Positions 29,392 through 38,713 of a stretch of DNA of 64,000 nucleotides are shown one piece after another. The position numbers and the translations under genes were made by a program. The notes beneath the pieces were generated by a model that saw nothing but the letters and a program-made list of their open reading frames with translations, searched no databases and was not told the DNA's origin. The stretch's first letter is position 1, and every line of letters begins with the position of its first letter. This DNA comes from Parasulfitobacter algicola (GTDB taxonomy: Bacteria; Pseudomonadota; Alphaproteobacteria; Rhodobacterales; Rhodobacteraceae). The DNA lies in the NCBI RefSeq assembly GCF_013315265.1, contig NZ_JABUFE010000004.1:242199-306198 (forward strand), read 5' to 3'.

Positions 29392-29520
29392 TCATCGCAT
29401 TGTGTCCAATGGCTCCAGCCGCTCAAACAGCAAAAATGCCTTCACCCAACAGGGGACGGAATAGGTGCCAGTTAATCCCTGACAGACGACTTTTGTATTT
29501 TCGTCTACGAGTATTACCAT
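29392..29520 (-). pseudogene. Truncated 5' copy of sucD
   Basis: A 42-codon frame starts with ATG at 29520. Its first 18 residues repeat the SucD N-terminus (LVDENTKV, then Cys-Gln-Gly and Thr-Gly at the same places), with only conservative changes (Ala to Val, Val to Ile, Ile to Val, Phe to Leu). Then the similarity stops and the frame ends after unrelated residues. Almost every matching codon differs in its third base, so it is not a recent copy of the sucD 0.7 kb away. A site AAGGGA lies 6 bases before the ATG. Confidence 0.75.
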
Positions 29521-29584
29521 TTCTGATCCCTTAGGTTTTCATGTAAGTCTATTGGACACAGTCCGTTTGTTTTGATCATATTAT

Positions 29585-30010
29585 TCATCTGGCGGTCTTT
29601 CTTTCTGGGATGACCGCACGGAAAAATCCGACGATAGGCGTTTGTTCCACCTGCGCGTGCGGGGCCACCGAACGGATAGCGGCCAGGTTGGCGTTTTCCG
29701 GATCAACTGATGCCCAGACCATTCCGCAAAAATCGCTGTTTTTTGATTTCCCCAACCGGAACGACAGGTTCAGATCTTGGTGATAGTAAATACCTGATTC
29801 AGGTTCTTGGCGGAACGGCATCTGTGCAAGTACAGCAGGGACGTTTTCAAAATTAGTCGCGTTGCTTACACACACCTGTTTGTAAAGTGCCGCCGCACGG
29901 CCCGGTGACACGAAATCAATCCCCGGACCTGCATTCCTGTCAACCTGTGGGGTACAGGCCGTTAGCGCCATAAGAAGACCCGATATCAGAATGATTAGCC
30001 GCATGATCAA
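29585..30010 (-). CDS. Putative lipoprotein, unknown
   Basis: 141 residues with a lipoprotein signal peptide: a hydrophobic segment and the lipobox LTAC at about 16-19. The mature part has two Cys (QVCVSN and DFCGM) that could pair. It shows weak likeness in layout to the lipoprotein at 30578-31219, with a Cys after an initial helix, a Leu/Phe strand and a second Cys. Its start overlaps the upstream STM3941-like gene by four bases (ATGA). No function is proposed. Confidence 0.6.
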   Translation of the reverse strand: MIMRLIILISGLLMALTACTPQVDRNAGPGIDFVSPGRAAALYKQVCVSNATNFENVPAVLAQMPFRQEPESGIYYHQDLNLSFRLGKSKNSDFCGMVWASVDPENANLAAIRSVAPHAQVEQTPIVGFFRAVIPERKTAR

Positions 30011-30570
30011 ACGCGCCTTTCGGATGTAACAGATCCATATTGCGAAAAGTAATTCGTTATAAACTGCAACAGCTGATCAAAAGTGGTTTTCAGGCCAACA
30101 TTTGAGACGCACAAACCATCGACACCCAATCTGGCATTGGCTTTGCGTGTCATGTTCACCATTCGCGTCAACCTCAATTGCGCTTCGGCGTCAGGTAAAA
30201 TTGAAAGAACAACTAGTTTTTGTTTGCTCTGTTCCCAAGTCGTAACGGATTGAACCGCATTCCACGGAATTTCATTTTGGCTAAGACGCGTGTCATGCAA
30301 GCCTGTGGGCGCGATGGTAAGAACTGTTTTCGGGCCAAAAAAAGCAGTACGAATGATCATACCCGTGCAAAGCCCAAAGAAAACCACACCAATCCAGCCA
30401 ACAAAGGACAGCCGCTGAACAAAATTGGTTTGATCCACACTCGGCAACCAGCCCAATGCCAGTATCAGACTGACACAAGCCATCACAAATGATCCCGCAC
30501 ACAGCATAACCAAATTGGTCATCGATTTCTCAATTCGGATCACATCATTATCAGAGACAGCAATTGTCAT
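30007..30570 (-). CDS. STM3941-like membrane protein, copy 2
   Basis: 187 residues: hydrophobic segments at about 18-40 and 53-75, then a PH-like domain with VLTIAPTGLHDT, EIPWNAVQSV and a RKANARLGVDGL stretch. The IGWIGVVFFGLC-like second helix (here VGWIGVVFFGLC) is typical of the STM3941 family. It is paralogous to the protein at 28813-29382. It follows the lipoprotein gene at 30578 with a 7-base gap and overlaps the next lipoprotein gene. Confidence 0.7.
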   Translation of the reverse strand: MTIAVSDNDVIRIEKSMTNLVMLCAGSFVMACVSLILALGWLPSVDQTNFVQRLSFVGWIGVVFFGLCTGMIIRTAFFGPKTVLTIAPTGLHDTRLSQNEIPWNAVQSVTTWEQSKQKLVVLSILPDAEAQLRLTRMVNMTRKANARLGVDGLCVSNVGLKTTFDQLLQFITNYFSQYGSVTSERRV

Positions 30571-30577
30571 TTTGTGA

Positions 30578-31219
30578 TCAACGCTCCCTTAGGACAGTGA
30601 TGTTTGTGATGGGCAACACTGAGGATCGACCCTGTGCATCACTGAACGTGATCTGACCCTGACTGACAACAATGGCAAAATCTTCAAAGAAGTAACCATT
30701 CCCGCCATCTGTACTGGACCTGCCAACACCCAAAGTTGCGGGCAGCCGACGTGTATCACTGATCAAACGGGGCGCCAGAACCTGTGCCACGATATCATTG
30801 GCGTCATTGATTGAAATCGCGGGCGATCCAACGGAACATCCATTGCCATCAATCCGCTTTTGAAGACCGTCAAGGTTCGAAACAACCCATCTGTTCGGAT
30901 CAAGATTGGCAAAAACCAGCGACGGCCCATCATTATAACTAAGCCCACCCTTGTCTGGGCGCTTGTCCGCAAAGCCCTGTTTATCCAGTACCTGACGCTG
31001 CGCACGCAACGTCGTTTCGTTCAGACACGCGGCTTCCATCAGGAACCGCATACGCTGTTTTGCGATTTCATTTTGGGCTGAACTGACGCCCATAGGCGCT
31101 GTGGCACAGCTTGCCAAAGTAAATGCTATGACACCCATTAGGATCAGTTTTTGACCCAGCCTGCGATACAATAAACGCAAGCTGGTCATAGACAGATACA
31201 AAGGATGTAATCCAAGCAT
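30578..31219 (-). CDS. Putative lipoprotein, unknown
   Basis: Up to 213 residues; the signal peptide core begins near Met28 (MGVIAFT) and has the lipobox LASC, so translation may begin at Met11 or Met28 rather than the first Met. The mature part has two Cys (EAACLN and GNGCSV), a Gly/Ser-rich loop (GRSSTDGGNGYF) and ends in beta-rich sequence. No family is recognised. It begins 6 bases after sucC, so it is in the same transcript. Confidence 0.6.
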   Translation of the reverse strand: MLGLHPLYLSMTSLRLLYRRLGQKLILMGVIAFTLASCATAPMGVSSAQNEIAKQRMRFLMEAACLNETTLRAQRQVLDKQGFADKRPDKGGLSYNDGPSLVFANLDPNRWVVSNLDGLQKRIDGNGCSVGSPAISINDANDIVAQVLAPRLISDTRRLPATLGVGRSSTDGGNGYFFEDFAIVVSQGQITFSDAQGRSSVLPITNITVLRER

Positions 31220-31225
31220 AACCGA

Positions 31226-32419
31226 TTAGCCTTTGACAGCTTTCACGATTTTTTCAGCACCATCTTTCAGATCATCAGCAGCAATCACATTCAGTCCAGA
31301 ATTGCGGATAATCTCTTTGCCTTTTTCGACATTCGTACCTTCCAGACGGACAACCAAGGGAACTTGCAGTCCAACTTCGTTGACCGCTGCAATCACACCT
31401 TCGGCGATCACGTCACAGCGCATGATCCCACCAAAGATGTTAACCAAAATGCCCTTTACCTGAGGGTCGGACGTAATGATTTTGAACGCTTCAGTCACTT
31501 TTTCTTTGGTAGCCCCGCCACCCACGTCCAAAAAGTTAGCAGGCTCGGCACCATATAGCTTGATAATGTCCATCGTGGCCATCGCCAGACCGGCACCATT
31601 AACCATACACCCGATTTCACCATCCAACGCGATATAGTTCAGGTCGAATTTTGATGCGGCCAGCTCTTTGGGATCTTCTTCCGTTTCGTCCCGCAGGGCC
31701 ATAATATCTTGATGACGATAAAGCGCATTTCCGTCAAAACTGACTTTGGCATCTAGACATTTCAGATCGCCTTTATCCGTAACGATCAAAGGGTTGATCT
31801 CAAGCATCTCCATGTCTTTTTCAACGAACATTTGGTAAAGAGTGCCCATCAGCTTGACACATTGCTTCACCTGCTGACCTTCCAAGCCTAGCATGAACGC
31901 GATGCGACGGCCATGAAAGCCCTGATATCCCGTGGCAGGATCTACACTGAAGGACAGAAGTTTTTCAGGTGTTTCCGCTGCGACCTCTTCAATATCCATA
32001 CCGCCTTCGGTCGAGCAGACAAAACTAATACGGCTGGTTTGGCGATCTACCAAAAGCGCCAAATACAACTCTGTTTCAATCCCAGAGCCGTCTTCGATGT
32101 AAATGCGGTTGACCTGCTTACCTGCCGGACCCGTTTGATGCGTGACCAATGTACGGCCCAGCATCTTTTTAGCTTCATCAGCGGCCTCTGCGACTGATTT
32201 AGTCAAGCGCACACCGCCCTTTTCGCCCGCGTCGGCCTCTTTAAAGCTGCCTTTTCCGCGGCCACCGGCATGTATCTGAGCCTTGACCACCCAAAGCGGA
32301 CCATCCATTTCACCTGCAGCTGTTTTTGCATCTTCAGCTTTTAAAACCACACGCCCGTCCGAAACCGGAGCGCCATAGCTGCGCAGCAAAGCTTTTGCCT
32401 GATATTCATGGATGTTCAT
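31226..32419 (-). CDS. sucC: Succinyl-CoA synthetase beta subunit
   Basis: 397 residues, full length. ATP-grasp N-terminal part ([25 protein letters not shown]), the metal/nucleotide region EINPLI, and the C-terminal CoA-ligase part with [10 protein letters not shown]. It forms the SucCD enzyme that makes nucleoside triphosphate from succinyl-CoA. It is likely first in the minus-strand operon that carries sucD, sucA and sucB, and has two palindromes about 100 bases upstream. Confidence 0.97.
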   Translation of the reverse strand: MNIHEYQAKALLRSYGAPVSDGRVVLKAEDAKTAAGEMDGPLWVVKAQIHAGGRGKGSFKEADAGEKGGVRLTKSVAEAADEAKKMLGRTLVTHQTGPAGKQVNRIYIEDGSGIETELYLALLVDRQTSRISFVCSTEGGMDIEEVAAETPEKLLSFSVDPATGYQGFHGRRIAFMLGLEGQQVKQCVKLMGTLYQMFVEKDMEMLEINPLIVTDKGDLKCLDAKVSFDGNALYRHQDIMALRDETEEDPKELAASKFDLNYIALDGEIGCMVNGAGLAMATMDIIKLYGAEPANFLDVGGGATKEKVTEAFKIITSDPQVKGILVNIFGGIMRCDVIAEGVIAAVNEVGLQVPLVVRLEGTNVEKGKEIIRNSGLNVIAADDLKDGAEKIVKAVKG

Positions 32420-32513
32420 GGAAACTGTCCCGTCTGGTTGCGATTTGGTTCATTAAGCACAAGAAATGCATATGGTTAAACGTATTTTCAACCAAACAAG
32501 TCAAAAACCGCAA

Positions 32514-32549
32514 TTTGTGATCACAGTAATTTCACGTGTGATCACAAAA
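32514..32549 (-). promoter_or_regulatory. Twin palindromic operator upstream of sucC
   Basis: Two identical perfect 10-base palindromes TGTGATCACA lie at 32516-32525 and 32537-32546. Their centres are 21 bases apart, two turns of helix, and the outer flanks extend the symmetry (TTTGTG... and ...CACAAA). They lie about 97-130 bases before the sucC ATG. The form resembles sites of GntR-type or CRP/FNR-type regulators, but the spacing inside TGTGATCACA is too short for a normal CRP site. Regulator unknown. Confidence 0.65.
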
Positions 32550-32620
32550 ATCGATCTGCAATAGAATCATTCATTTCAAGTTTGAGTACACTGCGTTAAA
32601 TTATAAACTCACTGTCATTT

Positions 32621-33451
32621 TTATAGCTTATCAAACATAGCAGATAGTTTTTGAAAAATGGTCTTTTTGTGTATCGAAAGATCAACATAACGCCGCCCTG
32701 TTAATGTACGATCCTGCGCAAGTAATTTTTGAAGTTTGGAAATATGACGCGATGGCAAAATATCACCCAAATTCTGCTGTTGTTTTACATCTTTCCTAAG
32801 GTGCCTATGAAACCCTTGAAGATGTAGCAAACGTGGTGCCGTGTGCTTTCTGGGCCGCATATTTTCTATCAGCCTCGTACTCATAACGTTATACTCAACA
32901 GGTAAAACCCAAGGGCGCAAATCACCGTTCCAAAGTAGTTCTCGTATTGGGACCTGATCCTGCTTTAATCCATGATTCATCAATGCATCTTCGACATCAC
33001 GAATGAATTTATCGGTTTTGTCAGATTTTGCGATCCCAAGAACACCGCCATTAATCTGAGGGAATGCTGGAGGGATATTTTCATTCCATATATTTATGCC
33101 TCGGGTACCACTTCGTTTTTCATTGTGCGCACCAACAATATCGAATTTCAGCAAAATTTCAAAAACGTCCGTTATATCTGCCAATACAAATATATCCGTA
33201 TCCAGATAAATGGTCCGGTCAAAGCGCGACCGGCGAAGCGCTTCTAGTTTAGGGCGAAACCATGAGCGCTGAAGTGGAACAATTCGGTCAAACGGCCCCG
33301 TGTCGGCACATTCAATATCCGTAAAAAGATCAATTGGCGTATCGGGATGAACATCGCGCAAACTTTGCGCGGCCTGGAAAGCAAACGGCACGTAATCCGC
33401 ACCGCTTGCTGCAAGCACAAAACCCTGACTTGAGACTGTTTCGTCAGTCAT
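32621..33451 (-). CDS. Glycosyltransferase, GT-A fold
   Basis: 276 residues. An N-terminal Rossmann-like part (FVLAASGADY, then YVPFAFQAAQSL) leads to the DxD metal motif in TIYLDTDIFVL at about 80-90. Middle motif QINGGVLGIAKSD and a downstream Asn-Val-Met-Ser segment fit nucleotide-sugar transferases of the GT8-like type. Donor and acceptor are unknown. Basic C-terminus, no TM segment, so cytoplasmic. It lies between mdh and sucC on the same strand. Confidence 0.75.
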   Translation of the reverse strand: MTDETVSSQGFVLAASGADYVPFAFQAAQSLRDVHPDTPIDLFTDIECADTGPFDRIVPLQRSWFRPKLEALRRSRFDRTIYLDTDIFVLADITDVFEILLKFDIVGAHNEKRSGTRGINIWNENIPPAFPQINGGVLGIAKSDKTDKFIRDVEDALMNHGLKQDQVPIRELLWNGDLRPWVLPVEYNVMSTRLIENMRPRKHTAPRLLHLQGFHRHLRKDVKQQQNLGDILPSRHISKLQKLLAQDRTLTGRRYVDLSIHKKTIFQKLSAMFDKL

Positions 33452-33492
33452 TGACTAATCGAATTTGTATCAAACATGTCAACATCTTCGCT

Positions 33493-34572
<1,080 letters not shown>

Positions 34573-34616
34573 CTAAGGCGCTTTCAGGAAACGAAAAAAC
34601 AGGATAATTGGTACTT

Positions 34617-35381
34617 ATGGCTTTCGACATCACGTTTTTTCTGTTTGCGATACCAGCCGTGATTTTTGCAGGCGTGTCCAAGGCTGGTTTCGGCTCTGGC
34701 GCATCTTTTGCATCGGCGTCGATTCTTGCATTGATCCTGACACCAGGGCAGGCCTTGGGTGTGATGTTACCGCTTTTGATGTTGATCGACGCGGCCAGCT
34801 TGCGGCCCTATTGGGGCAAATGGGATTGGTCCATTGCCCGCCGCTTGGCCATCGGGGCAATCCCCGGCATCTTTATCGCTGTTTGGATATATCAAATCGC
34901 GAACGCAGATATATTCCGGTTTATGATCGGGGCGATGTCACTGCTGTTCGTGTTGTACCAAGGCGCTAAATCCATGAGCTGGGTTGGCGCGCGTGCGAAA
35001 CCCTTTGGACCAACTGCTGGTTTTTTCACTGGCGCCGTTGGAGGGTTTACCAGTTTTGTCAGCCATGCAGGCGGCCCACCGATCGCGATTTATCTGCTAT
35101 CACAGAAACTGCCCAAAACGACGTACCAGGCCACAACTGTGATCGTGTTTTGGGTGATCAACATCATGAAGTTTATCCCCTATGCACTGTTGGGCATCTT
35201 TACGTGGCAAACGTTTCTGGCTGATTTACTGTTAGCCCCGGTTGCCCTTTTGGGCACATGGCTGGGTGTGCGGGCGCATCATCTAGTGTCCGAAAGGGTA
35301 TTTTTCAGCCTGACATATGTTTTATTGGTCGCGACAGGATCAAAGCTAATCTGGGATGCAACAGACCATCTATTTTCATGA
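34617..35381 (+). CDS. TSUP (TauE/SafE) family membrane transporter
   Basis: 254 residues from the ATG at 34617; an in-frame TTG at 34608 would add three residues, and AGGA at 34601 fits neither well. About eight TM segments and the family's twin motif are visible: GFGSGASFA near the start and GAVGGFTSFVSHAGGPP at about 141-157. TSUP proteins move sulfite, sulfonates or other organic anions. Substrate unknown. It is divergent from mdh, leaving a 161-base promoter region. Confidence 0.88.
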   Translation: MAFDITFFLFAIPAVIFAGVSKAGFGSGASFASASILALILTPGQALGVMLPLLMLIDAASLRPYWGKWDWSIARRLAIGAIPGIFIAVWIYQIANADIFRFMIGAMSLLFVLYQGAKSMSWVGARAKPFGPTAGFFTGAVGGFTSFVSHAGGPPIAIYLLSQKLPKTTYQATTVIVFWVINIMKFIPYALLGIFTWQTFLADLLLAPVALLGTWLGVRAHHLVSERVFFSLTYVLLVATGSKLIWDATDHLFS

Positions 35382-35390
35382 GACGCTTCA

Positions 35391-36434
35391 CTAAATAATT
35401 TCATCTTCGTCAAACAGCGGATCATCGTTTAGTTGGGCATTCAGATCCTCAACAGCGCCTTCGGCTTTTTGCACTGATTTTACGCGGGCCAGATGAAAGA
35501 TTGCATCGCCTTCATTGACGATTGGCATCATCGCACGCCCAACGATAATGCCGTCAAAGGGCGCTAAAATCTCGTGTTCACGCTCTCCGAATGGATCAGA
35601 GACAAGCGCCATTAAATCCCCGGTTCTGACAAGGGCGCCATCTGCACGAAAGTTCCGCAACAGACCACCAATCGGGGCGCGCAACCATTTGCTTGATGGG
35701 CACAGCATCGGGCTTGCCTTGGCTTTTGCTATACCTTTGCCTGATATCATATTCACATGGTGCAAAACTCGAAGAATACCCGCAACGCCAGCGCGCACTG
35801 ACATTTCGTCAAAGCGCAAACCTTCGCCAGCCTCATAAAGCAGAACATCTTTACCCAGCTGTTTTGCGGCCCCGCGTAGCGACCCGTCACGGATCGGTGC
35901 GATCATGATGATAGGGGCACCAAACACATTGGCCAATTCCAATGTTTTCTGATTTTCAGGTGATACCCGGATTTGAGGTGAATTTATCCTGTGGATCGCC
36001 GCTGAATGAAGATCAATACCAAGATCACATCGCGCGACAATTTCTGTCACAAATATATGCGCAAGCCGTGACGCCAAAGATCCGCTTTCACTGCCCGGAA
36101 AGGATCTGTTCAAATCACGCCGATCCGGCAGATATCTTGAATGATTGATAAACCCAAAGGCATTGACAATCGGTATGACAATTAATGTCCCACGCACTGT
36201 TTTCAGGTTTTTGGCACGTAACAATCTGCGGACAATTTCCACACCGATAATTTCATCCCCATGAATACCCGCACTGACAAAGACGGTCGGTCCGTCCAAA
36301 CGGCCGTGGATAATGTGGACAGACATCGTAATCGGTGTGTGATCAGATAAGACGCTTACGGGCAGATCAATGGTACGACGCGTTCCCGGCGCAATGCGTT
36401 CGCCGCCAAATTCAAAATCAGATCGTTTGGGCAT
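35391..36434 (-). CDS. Succinylglutamate desuccinylase/aspartoacylase family protein
   Basis: 347 residues. The zinc site of the M14-like AstE/AspA family is complete: His and Glu in AGIHGDEIIG at about 77-86, with the later His in DLHSAA. A C-terminal barrel-like domain (about 265-325) resembles the extension seen in ectoine-degradation deacylases. It hydrolyses an N-acyl or amide bond; the substrate cannot be told. It converges tail to tail with the TSUP gene. Confidence 0.85.
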   Translation of the reverse strand: MPKRSDFEFGGERIAPGTRRTIDLPVSVLSDHTPITMSVHIIHGRLDGPTVFVSAGIHGDEIIGVEIVRRLLRAKNLKTVRGTLIVIPIVNAFGFINHSRYLPDRRDLNRSFPGSESGSLASRLAHIFVTEIVARCDLGIDLHSAAIHRINSPQIRVSPENQKTLELANVFGAPIIMIAPIRDGSLRGAAKQLGKDVLLYEAGEGLRFDEMSVRAGVAGILRVLHHVNMISGKGIAKAKASPMLCPSSKWLRAPIGGLLRNFRADGALVRTGDLMALVSDPFGEREHEILAPFDGIIVGRAMMPIVNEGDAIFHLARVKSVQKAEGAVEDLNAQLNDDPLFDEDEII

Positions 36435-36588
36435 TTTATACGCCTTATGTGTATCTCAGTTGAATACCCATAATCCTATGTATCCAGCGCAGCAACTTTA
36501 TAAAGCCAAAAACCATAATTCACTTATTTTGGTTTCGTCATAAACCTTTCATAGTTCAATGCTAGTTATCTTGCATAAATGATATTTT

Positions 36589-36606
36589 TTGCAATTTTTA
36601 TTGCAA
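36589..36606 (+). promoter_or_regulatory. Candidate RpiR operator
   Basis: A perfect palindrome, TTGCAAT (36589-36595), TTTT, ATTGCAA (36600-36606), lies in very AT-rich DNA about 50 bases before the regulator start. A related half TTGCAT lies at 36571. RpiR regulators bind such palindromes and often control themselves. This is the only strong symmetry in the 221-base gap at 36435-36655. Confidence 0.5.
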
Positions 36607-36655
36607 TTGCTGTTTTTTTGTGCACACTAGATATGCAAGACTGGGGGAATAGTTG

Positions 36656-37492
36656 GTGTCTGTGCTAGAAAAATTCGCTGATGCGGCTACGAATCTAACG
36701 CCAAATGAACGGTTGTTGATTCGCACAGTGATTGAAAATCCGGCCTCGGCCGCGTTGGGCACAGCCAATGAACTTGCAAAAACCGTTGGCGTTCACGAAG
36801 CGACGGCATCGCGGTTGGCCCGAAAACTTGGGTATGAAAACTATGCTGGATTTCGCGATGCATTACGGAATGAATTCATCGCCACACGCGAAACGGCAAC
36901 GCGTTTTGAGAAAACAATCAGCAACGCAACATCTGAGTCAATATTAGGCACACTTGCGCTGCAGGAAATGCAGGCCCTTGCCCAGATCGAAGATTTCATA
37001 AATCCAGACCAAATCAATGCCGCCGCAAAACAACTTATGTCAGCACGTCAGGTGTTTATTTATGGGTATGGTAACGCCGAAACACTGGCCCTGATGACTT
37101 TGAAGCGATTCAGACGTTTTGGTATGGCGGTGCACAAGTTGGCAGCTGACCCCAGAACACTGGCCGAACAAGCCCTTGAACTGGGCGCGGATGACGCTGT
37201 TTTGATCTTTGCATTTCGCCGATCTCCGCGTGGGTATCTGCCATTGATAGAAACCGCGCGCGAAACAGATGCCAAGACAATCGTTATCGCTGATGCAATC
37301 GGCCCGATGCTGGTGCCGCAACCTGATCACCTTTTGGCGGCCCCACGATCCGGTACGCCGGATGGGTTTCAGACACTAACCATCCCTATGACCATTACCA
37401 ATGCCGTGATCATTGCAGCAGGATTAGACGACAAGACAGACACGCTGAAAAAGCTAGAAAGATTGGGGCAGCTGATTGAGCGATTTGAATAA
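36656..37492 (+). CDS. MurR/RpiR family transcriptional regulator
   Basis: 278 residues from the GTG at 36656, chosen because GGGGGA lies 7 bases upstream; a TTG at 36653 is only 4 bases from it. An N-terminal RpiR HTH (about 1-75, with LAKTVGVHEATASRLARKLGYENYAGFRD) and a C-terminal SIS sugar-phosphate-binding domain (about 120-255) are clear. Effectors of this family are usually phosphorylated sugars. It is directly upstream of an ABC importer and probably controls it. Confidence 0.92.
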   Translation: MSVLEKFADAATNLTPNERLLIRTVIENPASAALGTANELAKTVGVHEATASRLARKLGYENYAGFRDALRNEFIATRETATRFEKTISNATSESILGTLALQEMQALAQIEDFINPDQINAAAKQLMSARQVFIYGYGNAETLALMTLKRFRRFGMAVHKLAADPRTLAEQALELGADDAVLIFAFRRSPRGYLPLIETARETDAKTIVIADAIGPMLVPQPDHLLAAPRSGTPDGFQTLTIPMTITNAVIIAAGLDDKTDTLKKLERLGQLIERFE

Positions 37493-37519
37493 AAACATCC
37501 GAACCTGAAGGAGGAAAAC

Positions 37520-38641
37520 ATGACGGTTCTCAATATAACGCGCCTTGGCGCGATGTGTATTTTATTGTCTACGGCAGCATTTGCCGACGGACATCTGGAC
37601 GAAATGACGCCAAACGATTTACTGCCCTTGGCGCAACAAGAAGGCAGCGTAACAGTCTATTCTTTTACCAGCCGCATCAGCAAGGTAGAAGCTGCGTTTG
37701 AACAGGCCTATCCTGGTATTGATCTGCAGGGCTTCGATATCTCGTCTACCGAACAGATCGCCCGTCTAAAAGCAGAAGCGCAGGCCGGTGTTGCGAATGC
37801 GGACGTGATCTATATCTCGGATACGCCCGTTGTGCTGACCGAGTTACTTGAAACAGGCATCATAGCCCCCTACGTGCCGCCACGTGTGGCAGATCGTGTG
37901 GATGAACAATACAAATCACCTTTGCTTGCACAGCGTCTGTCCACTAAAGTGTTGATGTATAATGAAGAAGCCAATCCAAATGGTGCGCCAGTCGACAGTC
38001 TTTGGGATCTGACCCGCGACGAATGGAATGGTCGTGTGGTGATGGTCGATCCGCTGCAGCGGGGTGATTATCTGGATCTTATGACAGAAATCGTCTTGCA
38101 ATCAGATCAAATGGCACAGGCTTATCAGACCGAATTCGGGCAAGCCATTGATCTGGACGGCGCCGCGAACGCAGGTGAGAAGTTCATCATGGATCTATTT
38201 GCCAATGATGTGATCCTTGTCCGGTCGACAGATGACGTGAACGCCGCCGTTGGTAAGCTGGGGCAAGACAACCCGCCCATTGGTTTCACCAGCTATTCGG
38301 ACCGTCGTGATAACGAAGAAGAAGGCTGGGCCTTGCAGGTTGCCAATGATGTGGCCCCTGCCCCGGGTATCATCTTTCCCGCGATTGTTGCTTTGGCGTC
38401 CGAACCAAAGAACCCCGCCGCTGCGCGATTGGTCATTGATTTTCTGATGGGCGACGAAAGCGACACTGGCGGGCCGGGGTTAGCACCGTTTTATGTTGCG
38501 GGCGATTATGTCACACGTACTGACATTGTGCCTCATCCCGATGCAGTTCCCTTGGATGATTTCAATGCGTGGCGTCTGGCCCCAGTTGAAACTGCGAAAA
38601 TCCGGGCTGAAGTCGGCGATCTGATCCTGACACTGCAATAA
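37520..38641 (+). CDS. Periplasmic substrate-binding protein, AfuA/FbpA-like
   Basis: 373 residues with a signal peptide (cleavage near FAD) and a perfect AAGGAGG site before ATG. The fold is that of iron(III)-type binding proteins: VTVYSFTSR, then the hinge region, then WDLTRDEWNGRVVMVDP. The paired Tyr-Tyr that hold ferric iron in FbpA are absent: no two adjacent Tyr occur anywhere in the protein. A non-iron ligand such as a sugar phosphate (as for AfuA) is a fair inference. Confidence 0.85.
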   Translation: MTVLNITRLGAMCILLSTAAFADGHLDEMTPNDLLPLAQQEGSVTVYSFTSRISKVEAAFEQAYPGIDLQGFDISSTEQIARLKAEAQAGVANADVIYISDTPVVLTELLETGIIAPYVPPRVADRVDEQYKSPLLAQRLSTKVLMYNEEANPNGAPVDSLWDLTRDEWNGRVVMVDPLQRGDYLDLMTEIVLQSDQMAQAYQTEFGQAIDLDGAANAGEKFIMDLFANDVILVRSTDDVNAAVGKLGQDNPPIGFTSYSDRRDNEEEGWALQVANDVAPAPGIIFPAIVALASEPKNPAAARLVIDFLMGDESDTGGPGLAPFYVAGDYVTRTDIVPHPDAVPLDDFNAWRLAPVETAKIRAEVGDLILTLQ

Positions 38642-38652
38642 AACTGAAATAT

Positions 38653-38680
38653 CAGGCTGCGCCTTTATCGGCGCGGTCTG
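38653..38680 (+). terminator. Hairpin between binding protein and permease genes
   Basis: An 11-bp RNA stem (38653-38663 with 38670-38680, loop TTTATC) has all positions paired if two G-U pairs are allowed, followed by ATAATTTT. Such stems after binding-protein genes usually cause partial termination or protect the 5' message, so the binding protein is made in excess of the membrane parts. Confidence 0.6.
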
Positions 38681-38713
38681 ATAATTTTGAACGATGAATG
38701 GATCACACGCACC

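Noticed and set aside
32516..32546. CRP site reading of TGTGATCACA
   Set aside because: CRP needs TGTGA and TCACA separated by six bases; here they are contiguous, so a CRP assignment is not supported.
36601..36629. Promoter TTGCAA with 17-base spacing before rpiR
   Set aside because: The -10 hexamer at the right distance (ACACTA) is poor; only the palindrome is reported.
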